Source: Actinomycetota bacterium
Lineage (GTDB): Bacteria; Actinomycetota; Humimicrobiia; Humimicrobiales; Humimicrobiaceae
Assembly: GCA_004376325.1 (NCBI GenBank)
Contig: SOKC01000037.1
Span: 1 to 26,803, forward strand
Direction: 5' to 3'
Length of the DNA stretch: 26,803 nucleotides
Position 1 is the first letter of the stretch. Every line of letters begins with the position of its first letter. Shown here piece after piece: positions 8,624 to 15,812 of the stretch. The notes below the pieces were generated by a model. It did no database searches. It had not been told where the DNA came from and saw only the letters and a program-made list of their open reading frames with translations. A program made the position numbers and the translations under genes.

Positions 8624-9691
8624 TTATCTGTATATACTCTGAAACTGAAGGAAAATATTATCCAGGGCTAACTCAGAATTAACAGAGTAGTTAAGATAAC
8701 TTCTATTTTCTTCTATCACTTCCACCAGTTTAAAAATTTCACCTATTTTAACATTTTTAATGTTTTTACTTATAAATAAATAATTCTTTGAAAAATTCAA
8801 GCTTTTCTCTCCGGCTCCTAATTTTACCGCAAGTATATCTTCAAGCCAGGCAGATATTATATCAAAAACCCTGCTTATACCCAAATTATGAAATTTGTTT
8901 ATTTTTCTCTTATGTTTTGATTTTAATATCTCAATATATTTATTTACATCCCTTTTTTCAAAATCACTTTTTCTTATTTCACTAAACTCCTTCTCCAGAT
9001 CTGTCTTAACTCCAGCTTCCATTTTTTTAAGTATTTCAACCAGTCTTAAGGTTAAATCCATAGAGGCAGTAGAAGCTCTGCTTTGATTCTCCTGTAGCAT
9101 TATTATGTTTTTAATCCCTTCATTCAGGTATTTCTCCATCACTTCAAAATCAGCTTCTCTCTGTGTATCTTCATTAAATTTAAAATTCCAGCTGTAAACC
9201 AGGCATCTGGATACAACTGTAGGGAGCATTATTGATATATCCTCTGTAAGTAATATAAATATGCTATCATCATCAGGAGGGTCTTCTAGAGTCTTCAGCA
9301 GCCTGTTGGCAGCTTCCTGATTCATAAGCTCGGACTCTTTAATAATACATATTTTTTTCCCAGGATTATAAGAGCTCAAGCTTATAAACTTCTGTAATCC
9401 TGCAATTTTCTCTATTCTTAATATATTTCCTTCCGGTTCCACAACTAAAATATTGGGATAAACACCTCTTTTTGTATTTCTGCAGATAATGCAATCTCCA
9501 CATCCGTTATCAACACAATTTATGGAAGCAGCAAACGACAGCGCAAGCCTGCTTAGAAGCTCCATATTATTTCCATAGAACATATATGCATGTGAAATAG
9601 TATCATCTTTTATCATTCTTGAAAGCAGCATTATATTTGACCGATTAACATTATCTTCGGTCAAAAAATCAATATTTTGAAGTATTTTCAT
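8624..9691 (-). CDS. holB: DNA polymerase III, delta' subunit
   Basis: This is the delta' subunit of the clamp-loader complex, which helps load the sliding clamp during replication. The 355-residue protein keeps the zinc-binding cysteine cluster (Cys59, 64, 67, 70 in CVDNGCGDCIIC), the AAA+ segment NRLLKTLEDPPDD (129-141) and the SRC motif (161-163). The place of the Walker A loop (about 38-51, FYGNNMELLSRLAL) lacks GKT, so nucleotide binding is not expected; delta' acts as the non-hydrolysing stator, so this is plausible rather than a defect. The C-terminal half is divergent. Its ATG overlaps the tmk stop codon (ATGA), a sign of translational coupling, and ricT follows after 12 bp. The order tmk-holB-ricT is a familiar one. 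Confidence 0.88.
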   Translation of the reverse strand: MKILQNIDFLTEDNVNRSNIMLLSRMIKDDTISHAYMFYGNNMELLSRLALSFAASINCVDNGCGDCIICRNTKRGVYPNILVVEPEGNILRIEKIAGLQKFISLSSYNPGKKICIIKESELMNQEAANRLLKTLEDPPDDDSIFILLTEDISIMLPTVVSRCLVYSWNFKFNEDTQREADFEVMEKYLNEGIKNIIMLQENQSRASTASMDLTLRLVEILKKMEAGVKTDLEKEFSEIRKSDFEKRDVNKYIEILKSKHKRKINKFHNLGISRVFDIISAWLEDILAVKLGAGEKSLNFSKNYLFISKNIKNVKIGEIFKLVEVIEENRSYLNYSVNSELALDNIFLQFQSIYR

Positions 9692-10323
9692 TTTTTATTT
9701 TTTAAATACTCGCAAACTTTACTTTTTATTTCTTCAAATATACTTTCCATATTCTTTTCACCATCAATAACTACAATCCTATCTTTATTTTTCCTGGCAA
9801 TATCCAGATAACCTTTGTAAATCTTTTTTTTAAAGTTATCCTTTTCAAGCTCAATTCTATCTCTTTTCTTGCTTGCGGTATCCATTCTTTTTTTGCCTCT
9901 GCTAATTTTAACCGACAGTAAAAAAGTTATATCAGGCACTATCTTGCCAGTAGCCCACATGCTCATATCTAAAATTTGTTTCTCTTCCAGTCCCCTGGCA
10001 ATGCCCTGATACACCACAGTTGAATCAAAAAACCTGTCGCATATCACGATCTTTCCTTCCCTTAAAGCTGGAGCTATTACCTTTGATACAAGTTCTGCTC
10101 TGGAGGCCAAAAAGAGAAAGGTTTCAGCCTTATGGGACATGTCCAGATTCCCCTTATCCAGAAGAATATTTCTAATCTTGCCGCCAATCTCAGTTCCGCC
10201 AGGTTCAATAGTTGTAACTACGTCAAAGCCTTTTTCTCTTAAATAATCATCTAAAAGCTTTATCTGGGTAGTTTTTCCTGACCCATCAAGCCCCTCAAAG
10301 GTTATAAATAATCCTTTTTTCAT
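9688..10323 (-). CDS. tmk: Thymidylate kinase
   Basis: Thymidylate kinase phosphorylates dTMP to dTDP with ATP, a required step of dTTP synthesis. The 211-residue product is of normal length. It has a P-loop GLDGSGKTTQ (residues 11-20), the EPGGT segment (40-44), the DR(Y/F) substrate motif in ICDRFFDSTVVYQG (94-107) and a basic LID region around GKKRMDTASKKRDR. The start is an ATG at 10323 with only a weak upstream purine site (AGG immediately before; AGGA further away). It is the first gene of the tmk-holB-ricT group on the minus strand and directly follows the accessory islet, with 126 bp of AT-rich spacer in which no clear terminator is seen. Confidence 0.96.
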   Translation of the reverse strand: MKKGLFITFEGLDGSGKTTQIKLLDDYLREKGFDVVTTIEPGGTEIGGKIRNILLDKGNLDMSHKAETFLFLASRAELVSKVIAPALREGKIVICDRFFDSTVVYQGIARGLEEKQILDMSMWATGKIVPDITFLLSVKISRGKKRMDTASKKRDRIELEKDNFKKKIYKGYLDIARKNKDRIVVIDGEKNMESIFEEIKSKVCEYLKNKK

Positions 10324-10449
10324 CCTACCAGTTAGTCCTGTATCTTTTGATAAAACATCTTGAATAATAATATCTTAATAATAGAAATTTTAAAATTGCA
10401 TTAAGAGAAAGGATAAAATAACCCTAACTTTCGATATTAAATCTACTCA

Positions 10450-10962
10450 TTACGAACTTTGAGAAATTCTTTTAGCTTCCTTTATAACTTTTAGATAAAC
10501 TTCTTCTCTTAATCTAAAGCCTTCTTTAAGCAAATCATCTAAGACTTTTAAAAATTCGTCAAAATCAATCTTGTTTAATTTTAGTGCTTTTAATAAAATA
10601 AATAATGTTCCCCTGGGAATTAGTCCTAACATCTTCGCTGCTGTTCTTGCCGAATCTTCATCAATTAGAACTTCCTTGATTCCTAACTTTTTTGCAAGTG
10701 TTATAGTAGATGCCTCCCCCTTATCTAACTCTATTGGAACTTCAATTAAGCTGCTGACCTTTTTAACTTTAATCCTTCCTTCGTTTATTTCTTTCTCAAC
10801 TAAATTAGCATCTAATTTTTTTAACCTCTTACCTTCATCAACCACTTCTTTTTTTACTTCTTCTGAAATGAAAACTTCGTTATAAATGATTTTTAGTAGA
10901 CCAAGTTTGTTGGTTTTAGCAAGATAAATTAATGGAGTAGAATTAGAAACAATATTACTCAT
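10450..10962 (-). CDS. PIN-domain toxin-like protein, DUF3368 family
   Basis: This 170-residue protein has a PIN-like RNase fold, of the DUF3368 group usually paired with UPF0175 proteins. The N-terminus IVSNSTPLIYLAK corresponds to the first PIN strand, with Asn7 where classical VapC toxins have Asp; Asn here is common in this subgroup as I recall it. Further acidic positions are Glu83 (DKGEAS) and Asp101/Asp103 (LIDEDSARTAAK). Its ATG overlaps the stop of the upstream partner by eight bases (ATGAGTAA), so the two are translated together. By family it would be the toxin or nuclease of a toxin-antitoxin-like pair. Whether the Asn7 form is catalytically active cannot be told from sequence. It is AT-rich like its partner and lies at the edge of the accessory islet. 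Confidence 0.85.
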   Translation of the reverse strand: MSNIVSNSTPLIYLAKTNKLGLLKIIYNEVFISEEVKKEVVDEGKRLKKLDANLVEKEINEGRIKVKKVSSLIEVPIELDKGEASTITLAKKLGIKEVLIDEDSARTAAKMLGLIPRGTLFILLKALKLNKIDFDEFLKVLDDLLKEGFRLREEVYLKVIKEAKRISQSS

Positions 10963-11257
10963 CCAATCCTCTTAAATCCTCCTGGAGATCCTCAAGAGTA
11001 TATGGGACATGGATATTTCCCTTTTTAACCTCGTCTATTATTTCCCATAAAGACAAATTGCAAACTTTTGCAGCTTGCCGTAAAGTTATTCTTCCTTCTT
11101 CATAATCTTTAAGAGACTTTTCTATTAGCCATTTATTTGCAGATTTAATTAAAAATCTTCTTAGAATTGTAGACCTGTCCATTCCTTCTTTTTCAGCTAT
11201 TTTGTCTATTAATTTAGCCAATTTATCATCAACTCTGGTTGTAATAGTCACTGGCAT
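10955..11257 (-). CDS. UPF0175-like antitoxin with N-terminal ribbon-helix-helix
   Basis: From the chosen start this is a protein of about 100 residues. The first part (MPVTITTRVDDKLAKLIDKIA, extending through STILRRFL) resembles a ribbon-helix-helix DNA-binding motif. The second part (EEGRITLRQAAKVCNLSLWEIIDEVKK) matches the UPF0175 helix-turn-helix core. This is the usual antitoxin/regulator partner of DUF3368 PIN proteins, which follow with an eight-base overlap. The reading frame extends to an ATG at 11284, but that lies beside the predicted -10 box, while the ATG at 11257 has a GGGGG site five bases upstream; the latter is therefore preferred. It probably represses its own promoter (11288-11315). 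Confidence 0.85.
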   Translation of the reverse strand: MPVTITTRVDDKLAKLIDKIAEKEGMDRSTILRRFLIKSANKWLIEKSLKDYEEGRITLRQAAKVCNLSLWEIIDEVKKGNIHVPYTLEDLQEDLRGLDE

Positions 11258-11287
11258 TTGAACCCCCGTATTAAATTTATTCATTTT

Positions 11288-11315
11288 AATATATCAAGTT
11301 TCGCATAAATGTCAA
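11288..11315 (-). promoter_or_regulatory. Sigma-70-type promoter of the UPF0175/PIN pair
   Basis: On the minus strand TTGACA (11315-11310) is followed after 16 bases by TATATT (11293-11288). A start about seven bases further on would leave a short leader containing the GGGGG site before the ATG at 11257. The match was seen by eye. It also argues against the upstream ATG at 11284 as the start. Confidence 0.55.
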
Positions 11316-11452
11316 TAGCACGAATCATTGTCTGTATTCATTATCACAACAATTTATTAATTTAGATTGCATAATATTAATTTTAACAGCTTGGTGCTCA
11401 AATCACTCACATTCTATTACAGAACCACAAAAATAAGGCAGGATTAAGATGA

Positions 11453-11554
11453 AAATTTCTTTACAAAGACTTTGCTAAAGAAATTGCTCCCAGTGCTGGA
11501 TTAAGAAACCAGTTGTTGCATGAATATAACAATCTAATCATAATTTATCTATAA
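11453..11554 (+). pseudogene. Relic of a HepT-like (DUF86) toxin C-terminus
   Basis: On the plus strand a frame of about 33 codons reads through YKDFAKEIAPSAGLRNQLLHEY. This carries the HepT signature RX4HXY (Arg-Asn-Gln-Leu-Leu-His-Glu-Tyr) and the preceding APSAGLRN segment typical of DUF86 proteins. A TGA at 11450 closes the frame upstream and no start or remaining HepT body can be seen, nor its usual nucleotidyltransferase partner (MntA). The fragment runs into the 3' end of the relE-like gene on the other strand. HepT in intact systems is a HEPN RNase neutralised by MntA; here only a scar remains. The identification rests on the motif and is fairly strong for so short a piece. Confidence 0.6.
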
Positions 11555-11813
11555 TCCTTTCTAAATTTTTTCTGTCTATAATCCTGATTATTAATATAAT
11601 TTCATTTAATACAGAATAAATAACTCTAAAATTACCAACTCTTAACCTATACACATTTTTAAAACTTCTAAGTTTCTTTGTATCTTCTTTTCTTATTATC
11701 ATTGAAACACTTTTTAGCTCCTTAATTTTTTCAATAATTTTTCTTTTCTCTTCTTTACCCAAAGTTTTTATATCTTTATATGCTTTCTTTGAAAATTCTA
11801 TATTATATTTCAT
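11538..11813 (-). CDS. RelE/ParE-family toxin
   Basis: This small basic protein of 91 residues belongs to the RelE/ParE superfamily. The N-terminal pattern (YNIEFSKKAYKDIKTL) and the core YRLRVGNFRVIYSV followed by IIRIIDRKNLE are typical of RelE-type mRNA interferases that cleave mRNA at the ribosome; the YRLRxGxxRxIY signature is diagnostic. The gene starts one base after the stop of the Phd-like gene, so the pair is an antitoxin-toxin operon. The C-terminal tail is AT-rich and ends opposite the HepT relic. Catalytic residues differ widely across this family, so activity cannot be judged from sequence alone. ParE-like gyrase poisoning is less likely, given the RelE-like core. Confidence 0.88.
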   Translation of the reverse strand: MKYNIEFSKKAYKDIKTLGKEEKRKIIEKIKELKSVSMIIRKEDTKKLRSFKNVYRLRVGNFRVIYSVLNEIILIIRIIDRKNLERIIDKL

Positions 11814-11814
11814 T

Positions 11815-12072
11815 TTAAAGTTCTAGATCTTTAATTACCTGATCTAAAGAAAATCCACCATGCTCAATATAATCTTTATATGCTTCTTCAATAGATTTCC
11901 TTATCCTGGGGCTATTTTCAATTACAAAATCTTCTATGTCTTCTTCTGAAAATTTTTGTATAATTGCCTTTGGCTTACCATGAGAGGTTATTATTACATA
12001 CTCATCTTTTTCTATTTCTCTAAGTATTTCTGAAGTCTTATTATGAAGCTCTACCACATTGCGAAATTTCAT
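11815..12072 (-). CDS. Phd/YefM-family antitoxin
   Basis: From the ATG at 12072 this is an 85-residue protein. The N-terminal half (VELHNKTSEILREIEKDEYVIITSHGKPKAIIQ) matches the Phd/YefM DNA-binding fold. The C-terminal half is acidic and helical (EEDIEDFVIENSPRIRKSIEEAYKDY), as expected for the toxin-neutralising segment. AGGAGG precedes the ATG at good distance; the frame's longer TTG start at 12093 would place the ribosome binding site inside the gene and is rejected. It is followed by the RelE-like toxin after one base and is preceded by a promoter and a near-perfect palindrome, which fits autorepression by the Phd-toxin complex. Confidence 0.88.
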   Translation of the reverse strand: MKFRNVVELHNKTSEILREIEKDEYVIITSHGKPKAIIQKFSEEDIEDFVIENSPRIRKSIEEAYKDYIEHGGFSLDQVIKDLEL

Positions 12073-12091
12073 CCAATTTCCTCCTAAATTC

Positions 12092-12119
12092 AAATATTGC
12101 TATTATTATAGCAATATTT
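12092..12119. promoter_or_regulatory. Palindromic operator before the Phd/RelE operon
   Basis: A perfect inverted repeat with 12-bp arms (AAATATTGCTAT and ATAGCAATATTT) and a four-base centre overlaps the end of the predicted -10 box and the expected transcription start, about 20 bp upstream of the antitoxin ATG. Phd/YefM antitoxins commonly bind such palindromes to repress their own operon. The role is inferred from position and symmetry. Confidence 0.6.
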
Positions 12120-12144
12120 TATTATCAGCATAGCTTTATGTCAA
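12116..12144 (-). promoter_or_regulatory. Sigma-70-type promoter of the Phd/RelE operon
   Basis: On the minus strand a consensus TTGACA (12144-12139) is followed after exactly 17 bases by TAAAAT (12121-12116). The palindrome at 12092-12119 begins at the -10 box. A second TATAAT occurs within the palindrome (12110-12105) but is 28 bases from the -35 and is less likely to be used. Confidence 0.65.
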
Positions 12145-12396
12145 CATCTCGAATTATCTACAGGTCGGTTGAAGATGCAATAAGGCAATATGCAAAATAT
12201 TGTGATTTTATATTAAAATTTATAAACTTAACCACTTAACTCCTATCTAAGAATTTTATACTAATTGGGTTAAAAATGTCCGGGCAGGAACAATAAAATA
12301 ATTTCCTATAAATATGCTTCTAGCTTAAATATATAATTTAGCAAGGAATATATGTTAAGGTTGTTGTTTTTTTGATAGGAGTTTTCTTAAGACATT
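12145..12396. other. Intergenic spacer without a recognised gene
   Basis: About 250 bp of AT-rich sequence between the Phd promoter and the 3' end of the DUF4143 ATPase gene. Short open stretches exist on the plus strand (for example around 12156-12239), but none has a start, a ribosome binding site or a motif I recognise. No convincing terminator hairpin with a T-run is seen. Confidence 0.5.
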
Positions 12397-13710
12397 CTAT
12401 AAATATCTATCAATTATCCCTGTCAATGCCGGAAGTGCATATAGCGGCAGATTGATCAACCAATCTTCCTTCCTGTAATCTGACATAGAAGTACGTATAC
12501 AGATCTCAGGAAGATATTTCTCTTTATATACTTTAATGCTTTTTGCACGCAGGTTTTCAGAAGCTTTCACTTCAACAGGGATTATCATCTCCTGCATCTG
12601 AATAACGAAATCGACCTCAGAAGTCCCCGCATCTGCAGACCAGTAAAATACCAGCAAATCTTTTTCACACCTAAGCTGTTGAAGCACATACTGTTCAGTT
12701 AAAGCACCTTTGAACTCATTTAAGATCCTGCTTCCATCAAGAAGAGTTTTTGCTTCCAGTCCTGATAATGCAGAAAGCAAACCTGTATCCAGCATGTAAA
12801 GCTTAAAAGCCCCTGTATCCTCGTATGCTCCTGGAGGCATACCTGGTTTTGAGATCCGGTTGATCTTGTTAACAAGTCCACAGTCACTTAACCACATCAT
12901 TGCAAGCTCATATTCCCGGGCACGTGCCCCTTTACGGACAAGTCCATATATGAATTTTCTATTTTCCTTTGAAAGCTGGGAAGGAATAGAATTCCAGAGC
13001 ATTCGTATTCTCGGCACAGTTTCATTAGGCGCATGTTTAGAGAAATCCTGCTCGTAAGCAGCTAAAACCCGTCGCTGTATTTCCCTTACTTCATTAAAAT
13101 CATGCCTTTCAGCAAATGCAGCAACCGCTTCGGGCATTCCCCCTGTATAAATATATTGTTTGAGTAATTCTGAATAACGGTCCTTAAAACCTGATATTAA
13201 ATCCCAATCCTGTTTAAGTAAAAGGTCAAGGTAGTCTTTCATTCCCATCGCCTGAATAAATTCTGAAAATGATAGAGGGTGCAGGTCAAGAAAAGAAACC
13301 TTGCCTACAGGAAAAGATGTACCTGGGTGAAGTGCAACCCCAAGTAGTGAACCAGCTGCGATTATGTGATATTGTGGTGCGTTTTCCTGAAAATATTTAA
13401 GGCTCGTTAAAGCACGGGGTGCTTCCTGTACCTCGTCAAATATAATTAATGTATTTTCAGGTTCTATACTGCATTCTGCCTCAAGGTTCAAACCCCTTAT
13501 AAGACGCTGTATCTCAAGGTCACCCGAAAAAAGCCTTTGCATATGTTCATTTCCTTCAAAATTAATATATGCAACTTTAGAATACCGGGTTCGGCCGAAC
13601 TCTTTCATAAGCCATGTCTTGCCCACCTGACGTGCTCCCCGTATTATAAGGGGTATTCTATTGGCATTATTCTTCCATTCTTGAAGTTCACCGGTTGCTT
13701 TTCTATACAA
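12397..13710 (-). CDS. AAA ATPase with DUF4143 C-terminal domain
   Basis: This 437-residue protein is of the widespread AAA_14/DUF4143 ATPase family, whose members occur as single genes in accessory regions and whose function is unsettled. It has a Walker A GARQVGKT (residues 25-32), a Walker B LIIFDEVQEAP (88-98), a sensor-like AAGSLLG, and a C-terminal domain with a PD-(D/E)XK-like pattern, SEVDFVIQ then IIPVEVKAS. The start is a TTG at 13710 with GAGAG upstream; the preceding in-frame codons lead quickly to a stop. It has its own promoter (13753-13781). By eye its codon use is clearly less AT-rich than the flanking toxin-antitoxin genes, which suggests separate arrival. A decayed relative lies on the opposite strand just upstream. 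Confidence 0.9.
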   Translation of the reverse strand: MYRKATGELQEWKNNANRIPLIIRGARQVGKTWLMKEFGRTRYSKVAYINFEGNEHMQRLFSGDLEIQRLIRGLNLEAECSIEPENTLIIFDEVQEAPRALTSLKYFQENAPQYHIIAAGSLLGVALHPGTSFPVGKVSFLDLHPLSFSEFIQAMGMKDYLDLLLKQDWDLISGFKDRYSELLKQYIYTGGMPEAVAAFAERHDFNEVREIQRRVLAAYEQDFSKHAPNETVPRIRMLWNSIPSQLSKENRKFIYGLVRKGARAREYELAMMWLSDCGLVNKINRISKPGMPPGAYEDTGAFKLYMLDTGLLSALSGLEAKTLLDGSRILNEFKGALTEQYVLQQLRCEKDLLVFYWSADAGTSEVDFVIQMQEMIIPVEVKASENLRAKSIKVYKEKYLPEICIRTSMSDYRKEDWLINLPLYALPALTGIIDRYL

Positions 13711-13752
13711 CAGAACTCTCTTTCATTCAATATGATTGTTGCTTTAATTTAG

Positions 13753-13781
13753 ATTATAAACTATAAATTCACATAATTCAA
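13753..13781 (-). promoter_or_regulatory. Sigma-70-type promoter of the DUF4143 ATPase gene
   Basis: On the minus strand TTGAAT (13781-13776) is followed after 17 bases by a consensus TATAAT (13758-13753). Transcription would start near 13746, leaving a leader of about 36 nt before the TTG start codon. Seen by eye. Confidence 0.55.
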
Positions 13782-13830
13782 ATGAAGTTTTGGATTTTAA
13801 ATCACATTTTAAGTACCAACTTATGTAATA

Positions 13831-13922
13831 GAAGCCAATTTTTTTCAATAAACTATGTTATACCGGTTGAAGTAAAGGCTTGAAAAGCTAGCCGTCTGCG
13901 CTAGATGCATAAGTTTATTGAT
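13831..13922 (+). pseudogene. Relic of a second DUF4143 ATPase C-terminus
   Basis: In the 348-bp spacer between the ATPase gene and the SEC-C relic, the plus strand reads INYVIPVEVKA, stop, KASRLR, stop, MHKFID. This matches the C-terminal nuclease-like segment of DUF4143 ATPases (IIPVEVKA, then a basic stretch, then a LHxF-like helix) and resembles other family members more than the neighbouring intact gene. Just upstream, GAA GCC AAT TTT reads EANF, a degenerate form of the family's E-V-D-F motif, displaced by one frame across a run of seven T. Two in-frame stops (TGA 13881-13883, TAG 13902-13904) and the frameshift mark it as dead. The rest of the spacer is AT-rich and shows nothing else I can name. 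Confidence 0.6.
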
Positions 13923-14058
13923 ATAGTAATTTTGATTATTTCTTTTTTAAATTTCTAAAATACCTTTACAATAATTATTAATTTGATTAAATATAATTCA
14001 ACTATATTTTTTTATCAATTTAATTTAATAATAGAGATTTTATTGATGGCCATTAAAC

Positions 14059-14651
14059 ATGAATAAACACATAGGAAGAAATGATCCCTGTCCCTGCGGA
14101 AGTGGAAAAAAATATAAGAAGTGCTGTTTTCTAAAAGTTGAAGTAATCGAATCGAAATTATCTGGACAAATTATAGAGGTGCAGTATTTGGGGATGTTTT
14201 TATTACAGATAAAGAACTTTTATTTGAAGCTAATGCCAGGGAGCACCTTGAAAAGTGGAAACATCTAACAAAGGGAATACCTCTTGAATTTTTAAGAACA
14301 GAGGAGATAGACCAGCAAACATTTATGGATAAACTGTTTGAAGGCATGGAAGATAAGCTTTTGGGGGAAAAGCCTGACGATATTTCCGAAGAAGAATTTA
14401 AGAAATCTGCAATAAACTGGTGGAATATTTTTTATGATAATTGGTTTCAGCAAAAACTCCCGTCTCTCGATGATAAATCTCCAGCAGAAGCAGCAAAAAC
14501 CAAAGCTGGGAAACAAGAAGTTATGGATTTAATAGATGATTTTGAAAATGACATCCTTCGTTATGAAAAAATCCAGGGTGAGGATGGTATAGAAAATATC
14601 CTAAAATACTTTGATACAAATGGGCTTAGAAAGAGATTAGAGCTTTTATGA
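14059..14651 (+). pseudogene. SEC-C motif protein, frameshifted
   Basis: The first frame starts with ATG at 14059 and encodes the zinc-binding SEC-C motif GRNDPCPCGSGKKYKKCC. It then loses sense and stops at 14268. The downstream frame, shifted by one base and open from 14142, continues through IIWTNYRGAVFGDVFITD and ends at 14651. It includes WQ/LPSLDDKSPAEAAKT, a segment typical of the C-terminal part of SEC-C proteins and of MbcA/ParS/Xre-like antitoxins. The shift must lie between about 14139 and 14170. A sequencing error is possible, but the decayed neighbours favour a true pseudogene. SEC-C motifs occur in SecA and in many accessory proteins, so no specific job can be given. It is one of the few plus-strand coding regions here. 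Confidence 0.72.
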
Positions 14652-14673
14652 TTGATATGATTAAATCAATCAT
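14648..14673 (+). repeat. Inverted repeat after the SEC-C relic
   Basis: Nine-base arms ATGATTGAT and ATCAATCAT flank an eight-base loop just at the stop codon of the SEC-C relic. The stem is AT-rich and is not followed by a T-run on either strand, so it is not a convincing intrinsic terminator. It could be a weak bidirectional stem between the convergent SEC-C relic and the sugar kinase gene. Confidence 0.4.
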
Positions 14674-14771
14674 GCTACAGAACTTACAATGAACAAACTT
14701 TTAGAATTGAAGGACTGTGAAATGCATTGACACACATCCCGACTCCCATAGATGAAGTTAGACTAAAAAAA

Positions 14772-15707
14772 CTACAAATTTTCAAGAGCTAACTTTATTG
14801 CACCCTCAACTGGCTTTTTAGTAAGGGACTTAAAATTGATTTTTGTAAATTTACTTTTCAGTTTTCTCATTAAAACAGATTTAAAATATTTCTCACACTT
14901 AAAAACATTTCCAACAAAAACCAGATCAAAATCCTTATCTGCTAAACCAAGTTTATCTACTACAGTTTTTACTGAAATTATGACTTCGTCAGCTTCCTCT
15001 TTCAATATTTTTTTGCTTATCTTGTCCCCCATTTCTGCAGTTCTGCATACTGTTTTAGCAACTGCTGCAATTTTGTCTTTTGAAAAAGAATCCTTGTAAG
15101 CCCACCTTATCAATTCTGATACATTTTTAATATTTAAATCTTCAAGTATTGTCTTGGACAGAAAGGTGCTTTCCCCTCTTCCATCATATGCCTTCATAAA
15201 AGCTCTTAGTGCCTTTATGCCAACTTCATACCCACTTCCTTCATCACCAAGTATATAGTCCCAGCCATTTGCTTTTGCTTCTTCTCCTTTTTCATTTATA
15301 CCAAAACAGTTAGAGCCAGTCCCACAAATAACCATTATACCATTCTTACTGCTGCTCCCAGCTGCGAGACCTGTCCTCGTATCGTTGCATATAATAGTCT
15401 TAGCAGGGTTTAAATAATCTTTTATTTTACTGTTAAATATTATTTTGTGATAAATATTTTTATCTTCGCAAGAATCATTTCCTGACAACCCAAAGCATGC
15501 ACTTTTAAAAATAATTCTGTCAGTAACTTTAAGATTTCTTACTGCACCCAACACTGCACTATTAATATTTATCCTTGTATTTTCTATTCCCACACTTTTA
15601 TAATTACTCGAGCCAGATTTGTTTTCAGTTATTAACTTACCTTTGCAATCTGCAATCTGAACAGTTGTCTTTGTTCCACCACCATCAACACCTAAAATAA
15701 GGTCCAA
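14772..15707 (-). CDS. BadF/BadG-type sugar kinase, N-acetylglucosamine kinase-like
   Basis: This 311-residue ASKHA-fold protein is of the BadF/BadG/BcrA/BcrD ATPase family, which includes eukaryotic-type N-acetylglucosamine kinases and bacterial glucosamine/GlcNAc kinases. It has phosphate-1 loop DGGGTKT (residues 8-14), NDTRTGLAAG (108-117), phosphate-2 loop GTGSN (129-133) and GDEGSGYEVG (154-163), the last being typical of GlcNAc-kinase-like members. The C-terminal adenosine segment reads FVGNVF where GGV is usual. The start is TTG at 15707 with AAGGAG six bases upstream. It is the last gene of the carbohydrate cluster. The inferred reaction is ATP-dependent phosphorylation of an imported amino sugar at C6; a muramic- or other aminohexose substrate is possible. 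No terminator with a T-run was found downstream. Confidence 0.85.
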   Translation of the reverse strand: MDLILGVDGGGTKTTVQIADCKGKLITENKSGSSNYKSVGIENTRININSAVLGAVRNLKVTDRIIFKSACFGLSGNDSCEDKNIYHKIIFNSKIKDYLNPAKTIICNDTRTGLAAGSSSKNGIMVICGTGSNCFGINEKGEEAKANGWDYILGDEGSGYEVGIKALRAFMKAYDGRGESTFLSKTILEDLNIKNVSELIRWAYKDSFSKDKIAAVAKTVCRTAEMGDKISKKILKEEADEVIISVKTVVDKLGLADKDFDLVFVGNVFKCEKYFKSVLMRKLKSKFTKINFKSLTKKPVEGAIKLALENL

Positions 15708-15812
15708 TTATATCTCCTTATCTCTATAACTTTTTCTATAACTTAAAATATCTTGTACCTTCATCTTATATTTTTTAAATTCAAGCTTCATGCTAAACTA
15801 CACTTATAGCTT

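Noticed and set aside
10443..10456. 13 of 14 bases match the tRNA-Thr anticodon arm at 7660-7673, suggesting an attachment site.
   Set aside because: The match is short, lies at the 3' end of the PIN gene, the tRNA is intact and about 2.8 kb away across conserved housekeeping genes, and there is no integrase.
12156..12239. Open plus-strand frame reading IYRSVEDAIRQYAKYCDF in the spacer.
   Set aside because: No start, ribosome binding site or family motif; the stretch is too short to tell from chance.
14292..14516. A 74-codon minus-strand frame opposite the SEC-C relic.
   Set aside because: Antisense to the conserved SEC-C body, Phe/Cys-rich, no ribosome binding site; a shadow frame.
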